Source: Opisthocomus hoazin
Lineage: Eukaryota > Chordata > Aves > Opisthocomiformes > Opisthocomidae
DNA length: 64,000 bases
Reading direction: 5' to 3'
NCBI RefSeq assembly: GCF_030867145.1
Contig: NC_134433.1
Location: 10,181,216-10,245,215, forward strand
The notes under the pieces were generated by a model, which saw only the letters and a list, made by a program, of their open reading frames with translations, made no database searches and was not told where the DNA came from. Of the stretch, positions 1 to 10,800 are shown piece after piece. The position numbers were made by a program, and so were the translations under genes. Position 1 is the stretch's first letter, and every line of letters begins with the position of its first letter.

Positions 1-246
1 CGTGGAGGCACTGAATTAGGAAAGCTGAGGGGGCGGCTGGAAAGGCAGAAGGGACCTTCCAAATCCCAAGCACTGTTACAGGGAGCGGAGGACAATTTTC
101 TCACAGTAGCTCTTGGGTCCTTGCTGTAAGATGCCTTTGAGCAAGAAAGGAAAGAGCTAGACTTGTGCTATCTAGTGACCCAAAGAGAGTGAGCATCTGT
201 CCCCAGGCCCATCCTCTTCCTCCCTACACAAAACCTTTTAGCCCAT

Positions 247-391
247 AATCATAGAATCATAGAATAGTAAGGGTTGGAAGGGACCTTAAAGATCGTCTGG
301 TTCCAACCCCCCTGCCATGAGCAGGGACATCCTCCACTAAACCAGGTTGCTCAGAGCTCCATCCAACCTGGCCTTGAACACTGCCAGGGTG
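247..391 (-). mobile_element. CR1 LINE 3' tail (5'-truncated)
   Basis: On the + strand the element begins with CATAGAATCATAGAAT, the complement of the ATTCTATG repeats that end avian CR1 elements. It then runs through the familiar CR1 3'UTR (GGTTGGAAGGGACCT, later GGTTGCTCAGAGCTCCATCC and GGCCTTGAACACTGCCAGGG). It is therefore a reverse-oriented, heavily 5'-truncated copy of about 145 bp inside an MMP28 intron. The inner boundary is approximate. Confidence 0.88.
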
Positions 392-446
392 GAGCACCCC
401 TGCAGCACCGCAGAGCATCCCGAGCACCCCTGAAGCACCGCAGAGC
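392..446. repeat. Tandem duplication, two copies, period 30 bp
   Basis: GAGCACCCCTGCAGCACCGC at 392 recurs at 422 with one change (TGCAG to TGAAG). Both copies continue with AGAGC. The duplication directly abuts the CR1 remnant and looks like a local slippage product. Confidence 0.8.
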
Positions 447-540
447 TGCGCGGGGAGGAGAGGGGACGGGGGAGCGGTGGTTGGGAGGTGGGATGAGGCT
501 TCCCACCCGGGACGCCCTCACTCCTCCCTCTGCCCTGCAG

Positions 541-708
541 ACGCAGATCACAACCTCTACATCTTCAAGGGCAGCCACTACTGGGAGGTGCGGGCGAGCG
601 GCAACGCCAGCGACCCGCAGCCGCTGCAGACGCGCTGGCCCGGCCTCCCCGCCGGCATCGACGCCTGCGCCTGGTCCCAGCTCAGCGGCAAGTTTTACTT
701 CTTCAAAG
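541..708 (+). CDS. MMP28: MMP28 (epilysin) penultimate coding exon, hemopexin repeats
   Basis: This exon codes for about 56 residues of the hemopexin-like domain of a secreted zinc metalloproteinase. The frame reads DHNLYIFKGSHYWEVRASGN and ends SGKFYFFKG; the aromatic 'YxFKGxxYW' pattern marks hemopexin blades. The exon is bounded by CTGCAG|AC and AAAG|GTAGGT. Its last base, G, joins GT of the exon at 1875 to give FKGGRCW. MMP28 is chosen over other MMPs because of the C-terminal half (PYYPRSL...DW, ending LPWMGCW) and because GAS2L2, RASL10B and AP2B1 follow, as in mammals. The signal peptide, propeptide, furin site and catalytic HExxH lie outside the window to the left. Confidence 0.93.
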
Positions 709-914
709 GTAGGTGAGACACGGGTGGGAGAGCTCTCCTCGGGGCTGCTGCCGCTCCTGCCTGCGGTCAGGCTCTCCGGGTCGGGCTGGAGCACCTCGTC
801 CTGCCCATGGCCCCCGTCCCCTCCAGCTGCTCCTGTCCCAGTGCAGAACTGGGGCGTTGCTGGAGCGGAGGTGTGCTAAAACCCACAGGAGCCCTGGGCT
901 CAGCACCTACCGTG

Positions 915-990
915 GATTAACCGTGTGGCCTTGGGCGTATCGCCCCAGCAGCCCACATCACCCCTTCCGTGCCTCAGTTTCCCCTTTAAC
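915..990 (+). repeat. Degenerate MIR-like SINE fragment
   Basis: CCGTGTGGCCTTGGGCG followed about 35 bp later by GTGCCTCAGTTTCCCC matches the order and spacing of the MIR core ('tgtgaccttgggcaa... tgcctcagtttcc'). This was recognised by eye from the family consensus; divergence is high. Confidence 0.45.
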
Positions 991-1420
991 GCATTCAGGA
1001 GAGCAGCGCTCGCCTGCGTGTGAAAATAAAACCGGGTGCATCCAACCCTTTGGGGTCTCGGGGAGAAAATGTTCCCTGAAGGCGTGTGGTCGCTGGGGAG
1101 CTGCGCTGAGCGCAGCGTGTTCACGGTGTGCGTGGTTCCCTGCACCGTGCCGGGGGCTGGGCTGCCGTGGGGAGCCGAAATGCCGTTTGCAAGCCATCCG
1201 GTGGCACGCCGCGGCCGGACGGGCAGAGGGAGGTCAAACCAGGCAGCTCAGCTGCCAGGCTCAGCCCCAGCTTTTACTGGAAACCAGTTGCCGGCTCTTC
1301 AGAAAGGAGCCTTGTTGCTGCAGCTGGGTGAGGACCAAAAGCCCCTCTTGCTCCCTCCCTCCCCGGGGCTGGGTCAGGCCGTGGTTTGCGAGCAGAAAGG
1401 GGCTTTTGTCTGCCTGCTTT

Positions 1421-1468
1421 GTGGGGACAGGGCTCTGTGGGGACAGGGCTCTGCGGGGACAGGGCTCT
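1421..1468. repeat. Three tandem 16-bp units
   Basis: GTGGGGACAGGGCTCT occurs twice in tandem (1421-1436 and 1437-1452). A third copy with one change, GCGGGGACAGGGCTCT, is at 1453-1468. This is a short minisatellite seed within the MMP28 intron. Confidence 0.88.
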
Positions 1469-1874
1469 GCAGCCCCGGCTGCAATTCCTGCTGCTGCGGT
1501 GCTGATCTTGCTTGTCCCAGCCCTGGAGGGGTCTGGGTCCATCCATCCTGATCACCATGCAGGAACAGGAGGGAGGTTTGCAAGCGTGGGCTAATGGATG
1601 ATGTGGTGGCCTTGCTCTGTCCCCGGCAGTCCTTTGCCATGCCTTCAAGCCCCTGAGCTGTGGTGCCTCAGTTTCCCTGCCACGTGGTCCATGAGGCAGC
1701 CTCGCAGTGGGGCCAGTTGGGTCTCCAGTGGGATGGGTGTTGCGGATGTGTATCCTGGGTCGCAAGGCTGGCCCCGTGGCTGAGTGGGAGGTAGCAGGAC
1801 CGCGTCTTCAGGAGCTGGTCCTGCGATGAACCCCGTTGGGGTGGGCTCTGACCCCTCTCCCCGGCTCTTCCCAG

Positions 1875-2269
1875 GTGGCCGATGCTGGCGCTACACAGGG
1901 TCCACCTTGGAGGCAGGATTCCCCCAGAAATGCAGCGCCCGCGGCCTCCCGCGGCACCCCGACACCGCGCTCTACTTCCAGCAGCTCCGGCGCCTCGTCC
2001 TCTTCAAGGGCCCCAAGTACTTCGTGGTGAGCGAGGAGACCCTCGCCCTGGAGCCCTACTACCCCCGCAGCCTGCGGGACTGGGAGGGCTTGCCCCCCGG
2101 CACAGCGGGCGCCCTCACCCACCGCGACGGCTTCGTCTACTTCTTTCGGGATGACCAGTACTGGCAGTTCGACCGGGCGAAGCTGCAAGTGGTGGCCACT
2201 GGCAAATGGGCCACCCAGCTACCCTGGATGGGCTGCTGGGATGCAAACGGCGGGCAGGTCCTCTTCTGA
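1875..2269 (+). CDS. MMP28: MMP28 (epilysin) terminal coding exon and stop
   Basis: The exon codes for the last 130 residues of MMP28, covering the final hemopexin blades. After CCCAG the frame is GT GGC CGA TGC TGG, giving GGRCWRY with the G left by the previous exon. Landmarks in order are RLVLFKGPKYFVV, LEPYYPRSLRDWEGLPP, FVYFFRDDQYWQFDRAKLQ and the ending ELPWMGCW-type sequence TQLPWMGCWDANGGQVLF followed by TGA. The terminal Cys of GCW is the conserved hemopexin cysteine that pairs with one in the first blade. The PYYPRSL...DW stretch and the short tail after GCW fit epilysin, which is secreted and acts on extracellular substrates in epithelium and during wound repair (family knowledge). 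Confidence 0.95.
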
Positions 2270-4150
2270 GCAGAGCGTGCTGGGATGAAACGGTGGGGCT
2301 GAACCCCACCTCGCTTGCTGCTGCCCAGATCCCTCTTTCTTTGGCTCTGGATTCCTGTCCGGGGATGGTTCGGCGGGGACTGGCAAGTCGGGGCTGCCCG
2401 TGGACAGCTGGAGCCGTGGGTCGGTGGAGCGATGCCCCGGCGCAGCAGGGACGGGGCAGCCCTCAGCCCCGGCAGGTCTGCTGCGGCCAGATGGGCTGGA
2501 AGCTTTGGGAGGCAGTATTTTTTTTAAAAAGACCACAAAAAAGGGTATAAGCCATGGAGGCTACAAACTAATCCATTTCTGTTAACGTTCAGGATATCGT
2601 GCTTTTTTTTTCAAACTGGGACTGGGGTTGGTCCGTACTTTAGCTGTTGTTTTCCCGTGATCAGGCAGAGACGTGCCTCACCGTTGCTTGGTTTGGGGCT
2701 TGAGTGGTTTTAAGTAAGAGACTGCGAACGTTTCCTGGCTAAAACAGAAAGAAAAGAGACATTTGGACAAAAACACGGGTCCGTGCTGAGCTTTGCCCCC
2801 GCCGTGTGCACAGAGCTCCTGCCTGCTCCCGTCCCTTGCCCTGGGGATGGAGGGTCGGCACCTCGAGAACCAGCCCATCCCCTGCGGGTGCTTCCCGGGG
2901 CTGCGTTCGCGTCCCAGCTCTCTCACCAGCGCCGTGGGATTTTGGGGGAGAAAGAGGAGGGTTTTGGTGTGGGAGCCTCTTTGGGGTGGAGGGAGGCTGG
3001 AGGTGCAGCTGAGCTGCTGACCATGACGCTGTGGCACGGTGCTGCGTGGCTCGAGGGCAGCAGGAGCATTGCAGCTTGGCTTTCTGGTGGGTTTGGGGTG
3101 GCGGGGTGGGTTCTCTGGTGTCTAATAAGGGTTGTGCTTACCTGGCAGCCTTTCTTGTGCTCAGAGAAAGTGTCTGTCCTCTGCTCCGTCTCTGCAAGTG
3201 ACGGAATCCATGCGCTTTTGAGTCCCGTGCCCCTGTGCCACAGTTGGATGAACTGGGTTGAAAAATTACCGGGGGAGGAAGGGAAGAGGAGAGGGTGAGC
3301 AGGACAGACGGACATGTCCGTGCATGCAGGCTCGTGAGGACGGCTCGGCTGCATATTCCTCATTCCTTTCCCAAAGCAGGCTCCCCACCTGGAAATGCCA
3401 CAGGCTGCTGCACACCCAGTCACGTCTGCAAAGGGCCATCGTCTCCCACGGCTGGGGGGGAGCGTCGGGTCCCCGAGGCTTGACTTCAGCGGCAGCAAAT
3501 GCCAGCCGTCGGTGCTGAGCGGGACAGGGCTCAACTTTCTTCAAATGTCCTTTGATTTGAGAGATTTGGGGTTTTTCACCATGTTGGGGTTGTACGCGGG
3601 TGGGCTGCTGCTTCGCTGGTGGCTCTCCCAGGACTCAGACCCCGGTGCTGGGTACCCGCCTTTGGGTCGGTGGCATCGGGACCGGGCTGTGTGGCCCAGG
3701 GTGCCATGCTGGGGTGCTCTCCCGGTGCTGGCAGCCTCAAGGGCTCTTTCGTTTAGCACAGCATCCTCTGCTCGCCCTCACCCACCCTAGTCCTTCCCCG
3801 CAGAGAAGGCGGGAGCCAGGCTTGCCCCAGGCAGGGTACCAAGGCTGGTGCTTCCCCAGGACTTTCCATGCTGCCGGATGCCAGCTGAGACACAGATCCG
3901 GCAGGATGGAGAGCCAAGATCTGACCATTTTCCATCGTATTTGTGAGTGAGCCCTTCCTGCGCGGGCACGGACATGTGGACTTCATCACCTCATAGCCTA
4001 AAATCTCAGGGGCTCTTCAATGTTACTGAAGAGACAGGGCCACATCATTTTTGTTTTAAACTAAATAAGGCGATGCCGCTTGCAGGGAGTGCCAAGGGCT
4101 GGGAGACCTGATGGCAAATAAAATGAACCTCTGGATGTGCAGTGTAGGGA
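2270..4150 (+). other. MMP28: Probable MMP28 3'UTR
   Basis: Non-coding DNA following the stop codon. The first AATAAA downstream on the + strand is at 4117, which would give a 3'UTR of about 1.86 kb. Open frames here are GC-driven and match nothing I recognise. The extent is inferred from the poly(A) signal alone. Confidence 0.4.
4117..4122 (+). terminator. MMP28: Candidate MMP28 poly(A) signal AATAAA
   Basis: The AATAAA lies in ATGGCAAATAAAATGAACC and is followed within about 60-80 bp by a TGTTGTTTTG then T-rich stretch, a plausible GU/U-rich downstream element. It is the first canonical hexamer after the stop. Confidence 0.45.
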
Positions 4151-7100
4151 TTTCTGCTTGTTTTCATGTCAGGCTTCTGTTGTTTTGTTTTTTTTTTTTT
4201 TTTTGAAAGCCAATGCCCTGTTTTCTGAAAGGGCTGTAGTTAAGATGTATGTGTGTGTTTGGGACTGGAGCAGGTATTGCTGAGATTGGCCTTAGCTTTT
4301 GTCCTTGCTAGATCAAAGGGGAGGGGGTGGATCCCACCGAAAAATCACTATATGAATCGCAGAATGCTGACAGTGAAGAAAACATGGGAACTCTCTTTTC
4401 TGCTTCATCCCAAACTGCTGAGGATTTCTCCACACCTTGGGATGTGTTAATAGGTTTTTTTCCCAGTGTGGAGGATGAATTCACGCTGAAGGAGCCCCTT
4501 CATGTCTCCACCTTCGCCCCAGCCCGTCGCAGTGCAGGAAGGTGGGTCCTTGCCTCCCGCGGGACAGGGAGCACCCTGAAACCTTCCCTGCTGCTCCTGT
4601 TTGCTTCGCTTCGTGCTGCGACATGCCAGGGCGTCCTGCTCAACGGGCAGCGTTTTGCCTGCGAGGGGAAGGACCCGCGTGTGTCGCCGTGTTTGCGGAG
4701 ATCGGTCCTGCCTCCAGACTGCGTCCCTTCGGCCCCTGGGCTGCTGCTGGCCGCGGGGTCTGCAGCGTGATGGGGAGGTGGGGAGGGGTGGGGGGAGACT
4801 GATGGCTTGGATGATGGGAAAGGCTGGCCTTGCTATCAAGGTGTCTGCTCTAGGCATCGAGAATGGTCAGAAGAGCAGCGTGGCTTCTGCTCCATGTACT
4901 GCTTTTTGGAGACGGGAGGATTTATGGGTCCGTCCATACCCTGGGGGTACTCCGTGCCTGCAGCTCTGCAGAGAAGCAGCGGGTTGCTATCCCCTTTCGT
5001 GTCCCCTTAGGAAAGAGCCGGGCATCCCTTCTGCCGTGGGACCGGACGGAGACTGAGCGTGGGACAACCTCGAGTCCTCTCCTGTTCTGGGATTTTCCTT
5101 TTCCTCCCCTGTTTGCCACAGTGTATTTGCTGGGGCTGTGTGCTGTTGGGATGTTTTGGTATCAGGAGCGATGCTGCCAGGGCTGGGGCTGAGCACGGCG
5201 TTGCTGGCAGAGAAGGTGTGACTGTGCTGGATTGCCTGCACCCCGCAAGTTGGGGGGGGCCTGGGGGAGAAGGACTCGCAACCTGAGCCGTGTTATTGGC
5301 CCCATTGGGTGCCCTGGCTGAAAATCCTGCGTCACAAGGATCCTTTTTTTCCTGCTGGGCTCCCTGGCAGAGCATGCCGGGCGCAGACTCCTCCGGCCAG
5401 CCTGCCACACATTCCCCAGCCCCGGGGAATAGCTGAGATTCTTGCATTTCTTCCCCCAAAATAACACCAGCTGGAGTGTGAGCTGCCGTGAGCACCAGCA
5501 GCTGGCTCCGGGGAGAGAACGGGGTCCCCTGCCACAGCCAGAAGCCCCCCAAGCTGAGAAGAGTCTCAGTTTCAGTCCCAGGCTGTGAGCACATCCCTGG
5601 TAGGTTTGATTTCTGTGCAAGTATCTGGGTGCTGGGGCAGCTCTGCAAGCCCTGGGCTGGTGAGGGAGTCTGTGACATTCCCAGCAGTGCCCACTCACCC
5701 ATGTAGCTCTTTTCTTAAAGCCCCAGCTCCTGGAGTCATGCCATGCTTGGAGGAGCTTGGCTTTTGCCGAAGACCTCACTAATGTGGGCAATTTGGGAAG
5801 AAGTTTGCAAGGGAGCACAATGCAGAGAAACCCCAAAGGCAGGCAGGCAAATAAACCCCCCTCACGCTTATATATATATATATATTTTTTTTTTTTCCAG
5901 AAAGAGGTTTGTGGGAGAGGATTGGTGGATTTGTGCTGTGATTTGCAAGCCAAGCTACTGCATTTCCATGGAGCTTGGGCTGAGCCCTGACACGCTGCTC
6001 GTTGCTGGGCTTCCCAGCTCCCACTGAGGGCTGGTCGGAGCCCTCGAGCGAAGGGGACTCCCGGGGAGCAGGGTCCTTGGGGTGACCTGCCCTGGCCCCA
6101 ACCTTTGGAGGTGATGAGACCAATCTGTTCGCTGCAGCAGGCTCGAGGGATCAGCCCGGGTTCCAGTGTAGGGATTTACACCCAAACATGAGCAGCCACT
6201 GGTATTTTCACCAGGAGATGAAATGAAGTGATGAGTGAATGAAGATGCAGTCAGCATGGGGGTGTTTCCCTGGAGTGCCGCCCCGGGGGCTGTGGGTGGG
6301 GGGAGCTGGTGGAGGGGGAGCCACGGGGCAGAGCATGGGGGTCTGGGGCTGCTTGGGGCTGCTCGGCTCTCAGACCACCCACTTGCTCCATGGCTTGGTG
6401 GAAAGCACAGAGCAAGTGATGGCAGTGGTGTCTCTGTTGCTACTCTCTACCTCTTGCAGCTCTTCAGCCTCTTCCTCCTCCATCTGCTGGGACATTTGCA
6501 GGTCCTGCGGGATAGCTGAGCCAAGGAGTTTGGGAGCCCAACCATCATCAGGACCAGCTTTCTCTGAGGGATCTCTGCCCCAATCCCTATGGCTTTTGGA
6601 AGCCCCAACCTTGGGGTTTGGCTTTCCAGCTCCTGGTGCCGCTGTGCCCCAGAGTGGGTGGAGAGCAGGAGCGATGTGGAGGGACCGGTCTGAGCATCCC
6701 CACCATGATGTGTTCAGAGGTCCTCACGCTGGACCTGTACTGAGGTCAGCCTCTCCCCATCCCTCTGGGCACCCCACCCAGGGAGGAGGGAGCTGTGTTC
6801 GGGGTCACCCATGCTCGGATGGGCTCCTCGTTTGGGCTGGCAATGCCACGTGGTGACATTTCAGCAGTGTCTGAGCCTGTAAAATGGGTGCAAAAATGTG
6901 ACTGCCTCAGGGCTATCAATTCAGGGGTACCGTGCCCTGAAGATGCATCTTGTAGGGCCTCCAGGTCACCCCACCTCGGGAGAAGGTGGGTGCAGTGGTG
7001 GCAGGGAGGGGGCAAATCCCCCTTCTTTTGGGTTTGTGGGCAACTTTGGAGGCTGAAGAGCTGCTTTTTGACCCCCTCCTGCCCCGGAGCCAGGGACCTA

Positions 7101-7463
7101 GGGGAAAAACCCATCCCTGGGGCAGCTGTGGAAGAAGGAGCCGGGCTCCCGGCGGGAGGGAGGGAAGTGAAGGGTTAACGGGGAGTGTTTGCAGCCTGTC
7201 CCTTGTCACCAAGGAGCAGGGAACAGCACTTGGGAAGGAAACAAAACACCCACTGCCCAGGAGGGTGATTTCCTTTCCCCACGCTGCATTCCAGCCCTGG
7301 GACCCCAGAAAGGCTTTCAGCACCGGGAGGACGGCGTCACCTTCCCGGGTGGCAGAGAGCAAGTGGCACCGGGTGAGTGTGGCTGCTGGGGAGGTGGGCT
7401 GGGGACAGGGCCCGGGGCAGCTCCCCATGTCCCCACCACCCCTTTCCCTCAATCTTCTCCCAG
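4151..7463. other. MMP28-GAS2L2 intergenic region; no supported gene
   Basis: The region contains a poly-T tract at about 4185-4204 and a TA dinucleotide run followed by poly-T at about 5870-5896. It also has several GC-rich chance open frames. Mammals have C17orf50 between these two genes; I recognise no exon of it here. A plausible non-coding GAS2L2 exon ends at CACCGG|GTGAGTG (7372), leaving a 91-bp intron to the acceptor at 7461-7463. Confidence 0.5.
5870..5896. repeat. (TA)n microsatellite with poly-T
   Basis: An alternating TA run is followed directly by a run of about 13 T. It is simple-sequence DNA in the intergenic spacer. Confidence 0.8.
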
Positions 7464-7475
7464 TCTTATGGCAAC

Positions 7476-7833
7476 ATGTGGGGGACGCTGGGCACCGTGG
7501 TGCGGAGCATCCGTCCCTACCAGTCCAGCGAACAGTACCTCTACGCCATGAAGGAGGACTTGGCGGAGTGGCTGAAGGAGCTCTACAACCTGGACATCGA
7601 GGTGGGCACCTTCCTGGAGGTGCTGGAGACGGGGACCGTGCTCTGTTCCCACGCCAACAACATCACCCACGTGGCCAGGGAGTTTGCCCGTGCCTGCCCT
7701 GGCGTGGCCTGCCACCTCCACCTGCCCGCCGCTGGCGTTGCCTGCAATGTCACGGCACAGCCGGGCACCTTCCAGGCCAGGGACAACGTCTCCAACTTCA
7801 TCCAGTGGTGCAGGAAGGAGATGGATATTAAAG
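7476..7833 (+). CDS. GAS2L2: GAS2L2 coding exon 1 (CH domain, first part)
   Basis: The acceptor CTCCCAG ends at 7463, and the ATG at 7476 opens [20 protein letters not shown]. The exon runs through [19 protein letters not shown] and [20 protein letters not shown] to ATTAAAG|GTAGGG. The [11 protein letters not shown] signature is the GAS2-family CH motif. It ends in phase 1; its final G joins AC of exon 2 to make Asp. Confidence 0.95.
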
Positions 7834-10800
7834 GTAGGGTGCTGGGCTCCAGCTGCCATCATGTCCCTGTGTGCGATCCCCTCCGGCTGCTCCTGGCATC
7901 ACCCCTGGTGTTTTCCCTTGTGTCCCCCAAAGCCAGTGCCACCCCAGCATCGGGCAGCACCGTGCTCATGTGTCCCTCAGCTGGGATTTCTTGCACAAGC
8001 TCCCCTTGCAGCTTTCCGGGTGCTGGCACGCAGCGGGCGTGTTTACTTTGGTGCAAGTACGTGTTGGAGGGGGTGGAAATGGAAAGGGCGGATGCTGCAG
8101 CGCGGCCCTGCCATGCGCGGCACGATCTCAGCCATCAGGACATCAGGAGCGGTCCTGGCTCTGAGCAAAGGGTCTGCCACCTAGTCCCCACCACCAGTGA
8201 TGCTCAGGAGGGGCATGGGCATGGAGGGACACACGGTCAGCACACCCAGCCGCGGGGTTTTGTGGCTTTGGGATGCCGTGAAACAGCCGTCACGCCTTTG
8301 CTTGAAGATGCCCAAGGGGAAGGCTCTTCCTCTGTGAATTTATCCCAGCCTTGGTTGGACCCAGCCATATTCCTAGCGGGCTGGCTCTGGGGAATAACAT
8401 CCCTTTGGGTGGGTTTTGACTCCACCTGTGCCCCCCATCCCGTTTGTCCCTGTCTCCAAGTGCCTGCCCTGGCTCAGTCCACCCTTGCCCTGCCCCAGAC
8501 GTCCTGATGTTTGAGACGGAGGACCTGGTGCTCAGGAAGAACGAGAAGAACTTTGTGCTGTGCCTACTGGAGCTGGCACGCCGTGCTGCCCGCTTTGGCA
8601 TGCGCGCCCCAACCCTTGTGCAGATGGAGGAGGAGATCGAGGAGGAGCTCCGCCAGGAGCTGGACCTGCCGCCTGCAGACACCTCCCTGCCCCGGCCACC
8701 CCGGGAGCCAAGGGACCTCCACAACCTTGACCAGATGGTACGGATGGGCATGGAGCGGGATGGGGATGGGGATGGAGATGGGGATGGAGATGAAGATGGG
8801 GATGGCCACCCCAGGACCCTTCCCAGGAGCCCTGATGAGGACCCATCCCTGCTGCCCTCAGGTCCAGCACCTGGTGAGCCGCTGTACCTGCCCTGTCCAG
8901 TTCCCCATGATCAAGATATCGGAAGGGAAGTACCGTGTGGGCGACTCTGACACGCTCATCTTTGTCCGGGTGAGTCCGCTTCACCCTGTGCTTTTGGGGC
9001 ACAGGCACCAGGCATCCTGCTCTGCTTGCATGAAGCCTCTTCCATAATCCATCCACTAAATGAGGCCAATGTGGGTTTTCTGACCATTGCCCCAAAAGCC
9101 GGGAAGCCCAGCCCTGTGCTGTGTTTGCGTGGATGTAACCACCCATGTGCGCAAGAAAAAAAACCTGGTGTCCCACGCCAAGCCAGAGCCAGGTCTTACC
9201 CAGCAATGGGAACACTGGGATGCCCTGTCACTGCCTGGATCCATCCCTAAGCCTGGCCTTCCCGAAGGGCTCAGCACGTGTCGGTGGAGAGGGGTTTGTC
9301 CCAAAAGGCCCCCCACTCTCCGTGGGGTGAAGAAACATGCCTGTTGGGATGCCAACAGGAGCTGAGACCCTCCCTGCCTCGGCAGCGCTGAGCTGGGGGT
9401 GAAGCTGCCCTTTGGGGGACGTGGTGGCACTTAGGGCAAGCCAACAGCTCTCGAAGCCCGGCTGAGCGTGCCACCCCCAGGCTGCTTAAAAGGAGGTGGG
9501 GGTCCCACGGGTGCACGGCACACACCTCTCCGGGCCTGACAGCACGCGGCACCCCGCGCAGATCCTGCGGGAACACGTCATGGTGCGGGTCGGGGGCGGC
9601 TGGGACACGCTGGAGCACTACCTGGACAAGCACGACCCGTGCCGCTGCACCTCGCTCGGTGAGTCCCCGCGTCCCCAAACCCCGCGGCGATGCCCCGTGG
9701 CAGGGGGGGTGGGGGGGGTGGGGGTGGGGGGGGGTGTGTCCTGCGTCTCGCTGCTGCTGGGGTGGTTTGTGGGAAGCGGAGGAGACCTCGTTACCTCGAC
9801 GCCTCGTTGCTTTGCTGGGGAATGTTTGGGGTTGGGGACTCTCTTCGGCTTTGGTGGCCACTAGAGGTCACGGCAGACTTTTGGATGGAGCCGGACCCCA
9901 AAAACCCCTTAGCAGGGAGCTCAGGTTTGCAGCAGCACCCCCGGGGGGGGTTGGTTGGATGTTGAGTGAGGGGGTGGGTGCGCTGGCCGAGGGTGCTGAG
10001 CCCACCCCGTTTTCCCACAGCTCACAAACAAGCCTTGAAAACCAGGACCCCCCAGCAGCAAGTGCAGCACGAAATCCGGCTGCGCCCAGCCTCCAGGGCC
10101 CAGCCCCAGCCCTCGCTGCTGGTCAGCCGCTCGCAGAGCCCCCTGCCCCCCATCCCCTGGGGGTCCCGCGTCCCCCCCAGCCCCCGGCCCCCCCCCCACG
10201 CCCTCACCGGAGGGCTCGACTCGCCCACCGGGTGCCAGCCCTCGCCGAGACCCAAAGCAGCCCCAGAGGGTCCCTTCGGGCAGGTAAGCGATGCAGAGAT
10301 GCTTCGTGCCCCAAACTGCCTGGTTTCAGAGCAGCTTTTCTCCCATCCTCGATATTTTCTCCCCTCCTTTCCGGAGGTGCCCAGCACCAGGCTGGATGGA
10401 GGGAGGACATGGTGGCTCCCTGGCGCCCCCCCCCCCCCCCCCCCCCCCACTCTCTCTTCTTGCAGGAACCGGGAGCCACTGGCCACCCCTGTGGAGATGC
10501 AGCCGCCACCGTCCAGGTCACCCACTCGACCCAGCTTCCCCGGCCGCGGGGCGATGGGCCGGGCACACACCCCTTCCCGGCTGCCCCCCGGCACGCGGGA
10601 CAGCATGGGGGTCCCCGAGGCACCGCGTGGGAGCACCCCGGGGAAAACCCCCATGGCAGCGGCACGGGGCAGGTCCACGGCACCCAGCACCCGGCTGACA
10701 GCAGCACCTCTAAAAAGCACCCAGCAAGGAGGCAAATCGTCCAAGGCGGGCGCCAGGGTGCAGGGAAGAGGGGTCCCCACTGCGGCAGCACCCCGTGCTC

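Larger units (their letters stand above)
1..540 (+). other. MMP28: MMP28 intron (partial), upstream of the penultimate coding exon
   Basis: Intronic sequence preceding the exon at 541. It holds a CR1 tail (about 247-391) and a 30-bp tandem duplication directly after it. The last bases form a pyrimidine-rich tract ending in CTGCAG, the acceptor at 538-540. No coding signal is seen. Confidence 0.7.
709..1874 (+). other. MMP28: MMP28 last intron
   Basis: This 1166-bp phase-1 intron runs from GTAGGT to TTCCCAG. It contains a worn MIR-like SINE piece near 915-990 and three 16-bp tandem units at 1421-1468. Open frames across it have no recognisable protein. Confidence 0.85.

Noticed and set aside
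10284-10465. Reading GAS2L2 straight through this stretch as coding
   Set aside because: The open frame depends on a C23 run, the segment has strong donor and acceptor sequences, and the peptide (poly-Pro) does not resemble the family.
10466-10475. Alternative acceptor at 10475 to rescue the GAS2L2 frame
   Set aside because: It lacks its own pyrimidine tract and lies 10 nt beyond a far better AG. A 1-nt C-run error explains the frame more simply.
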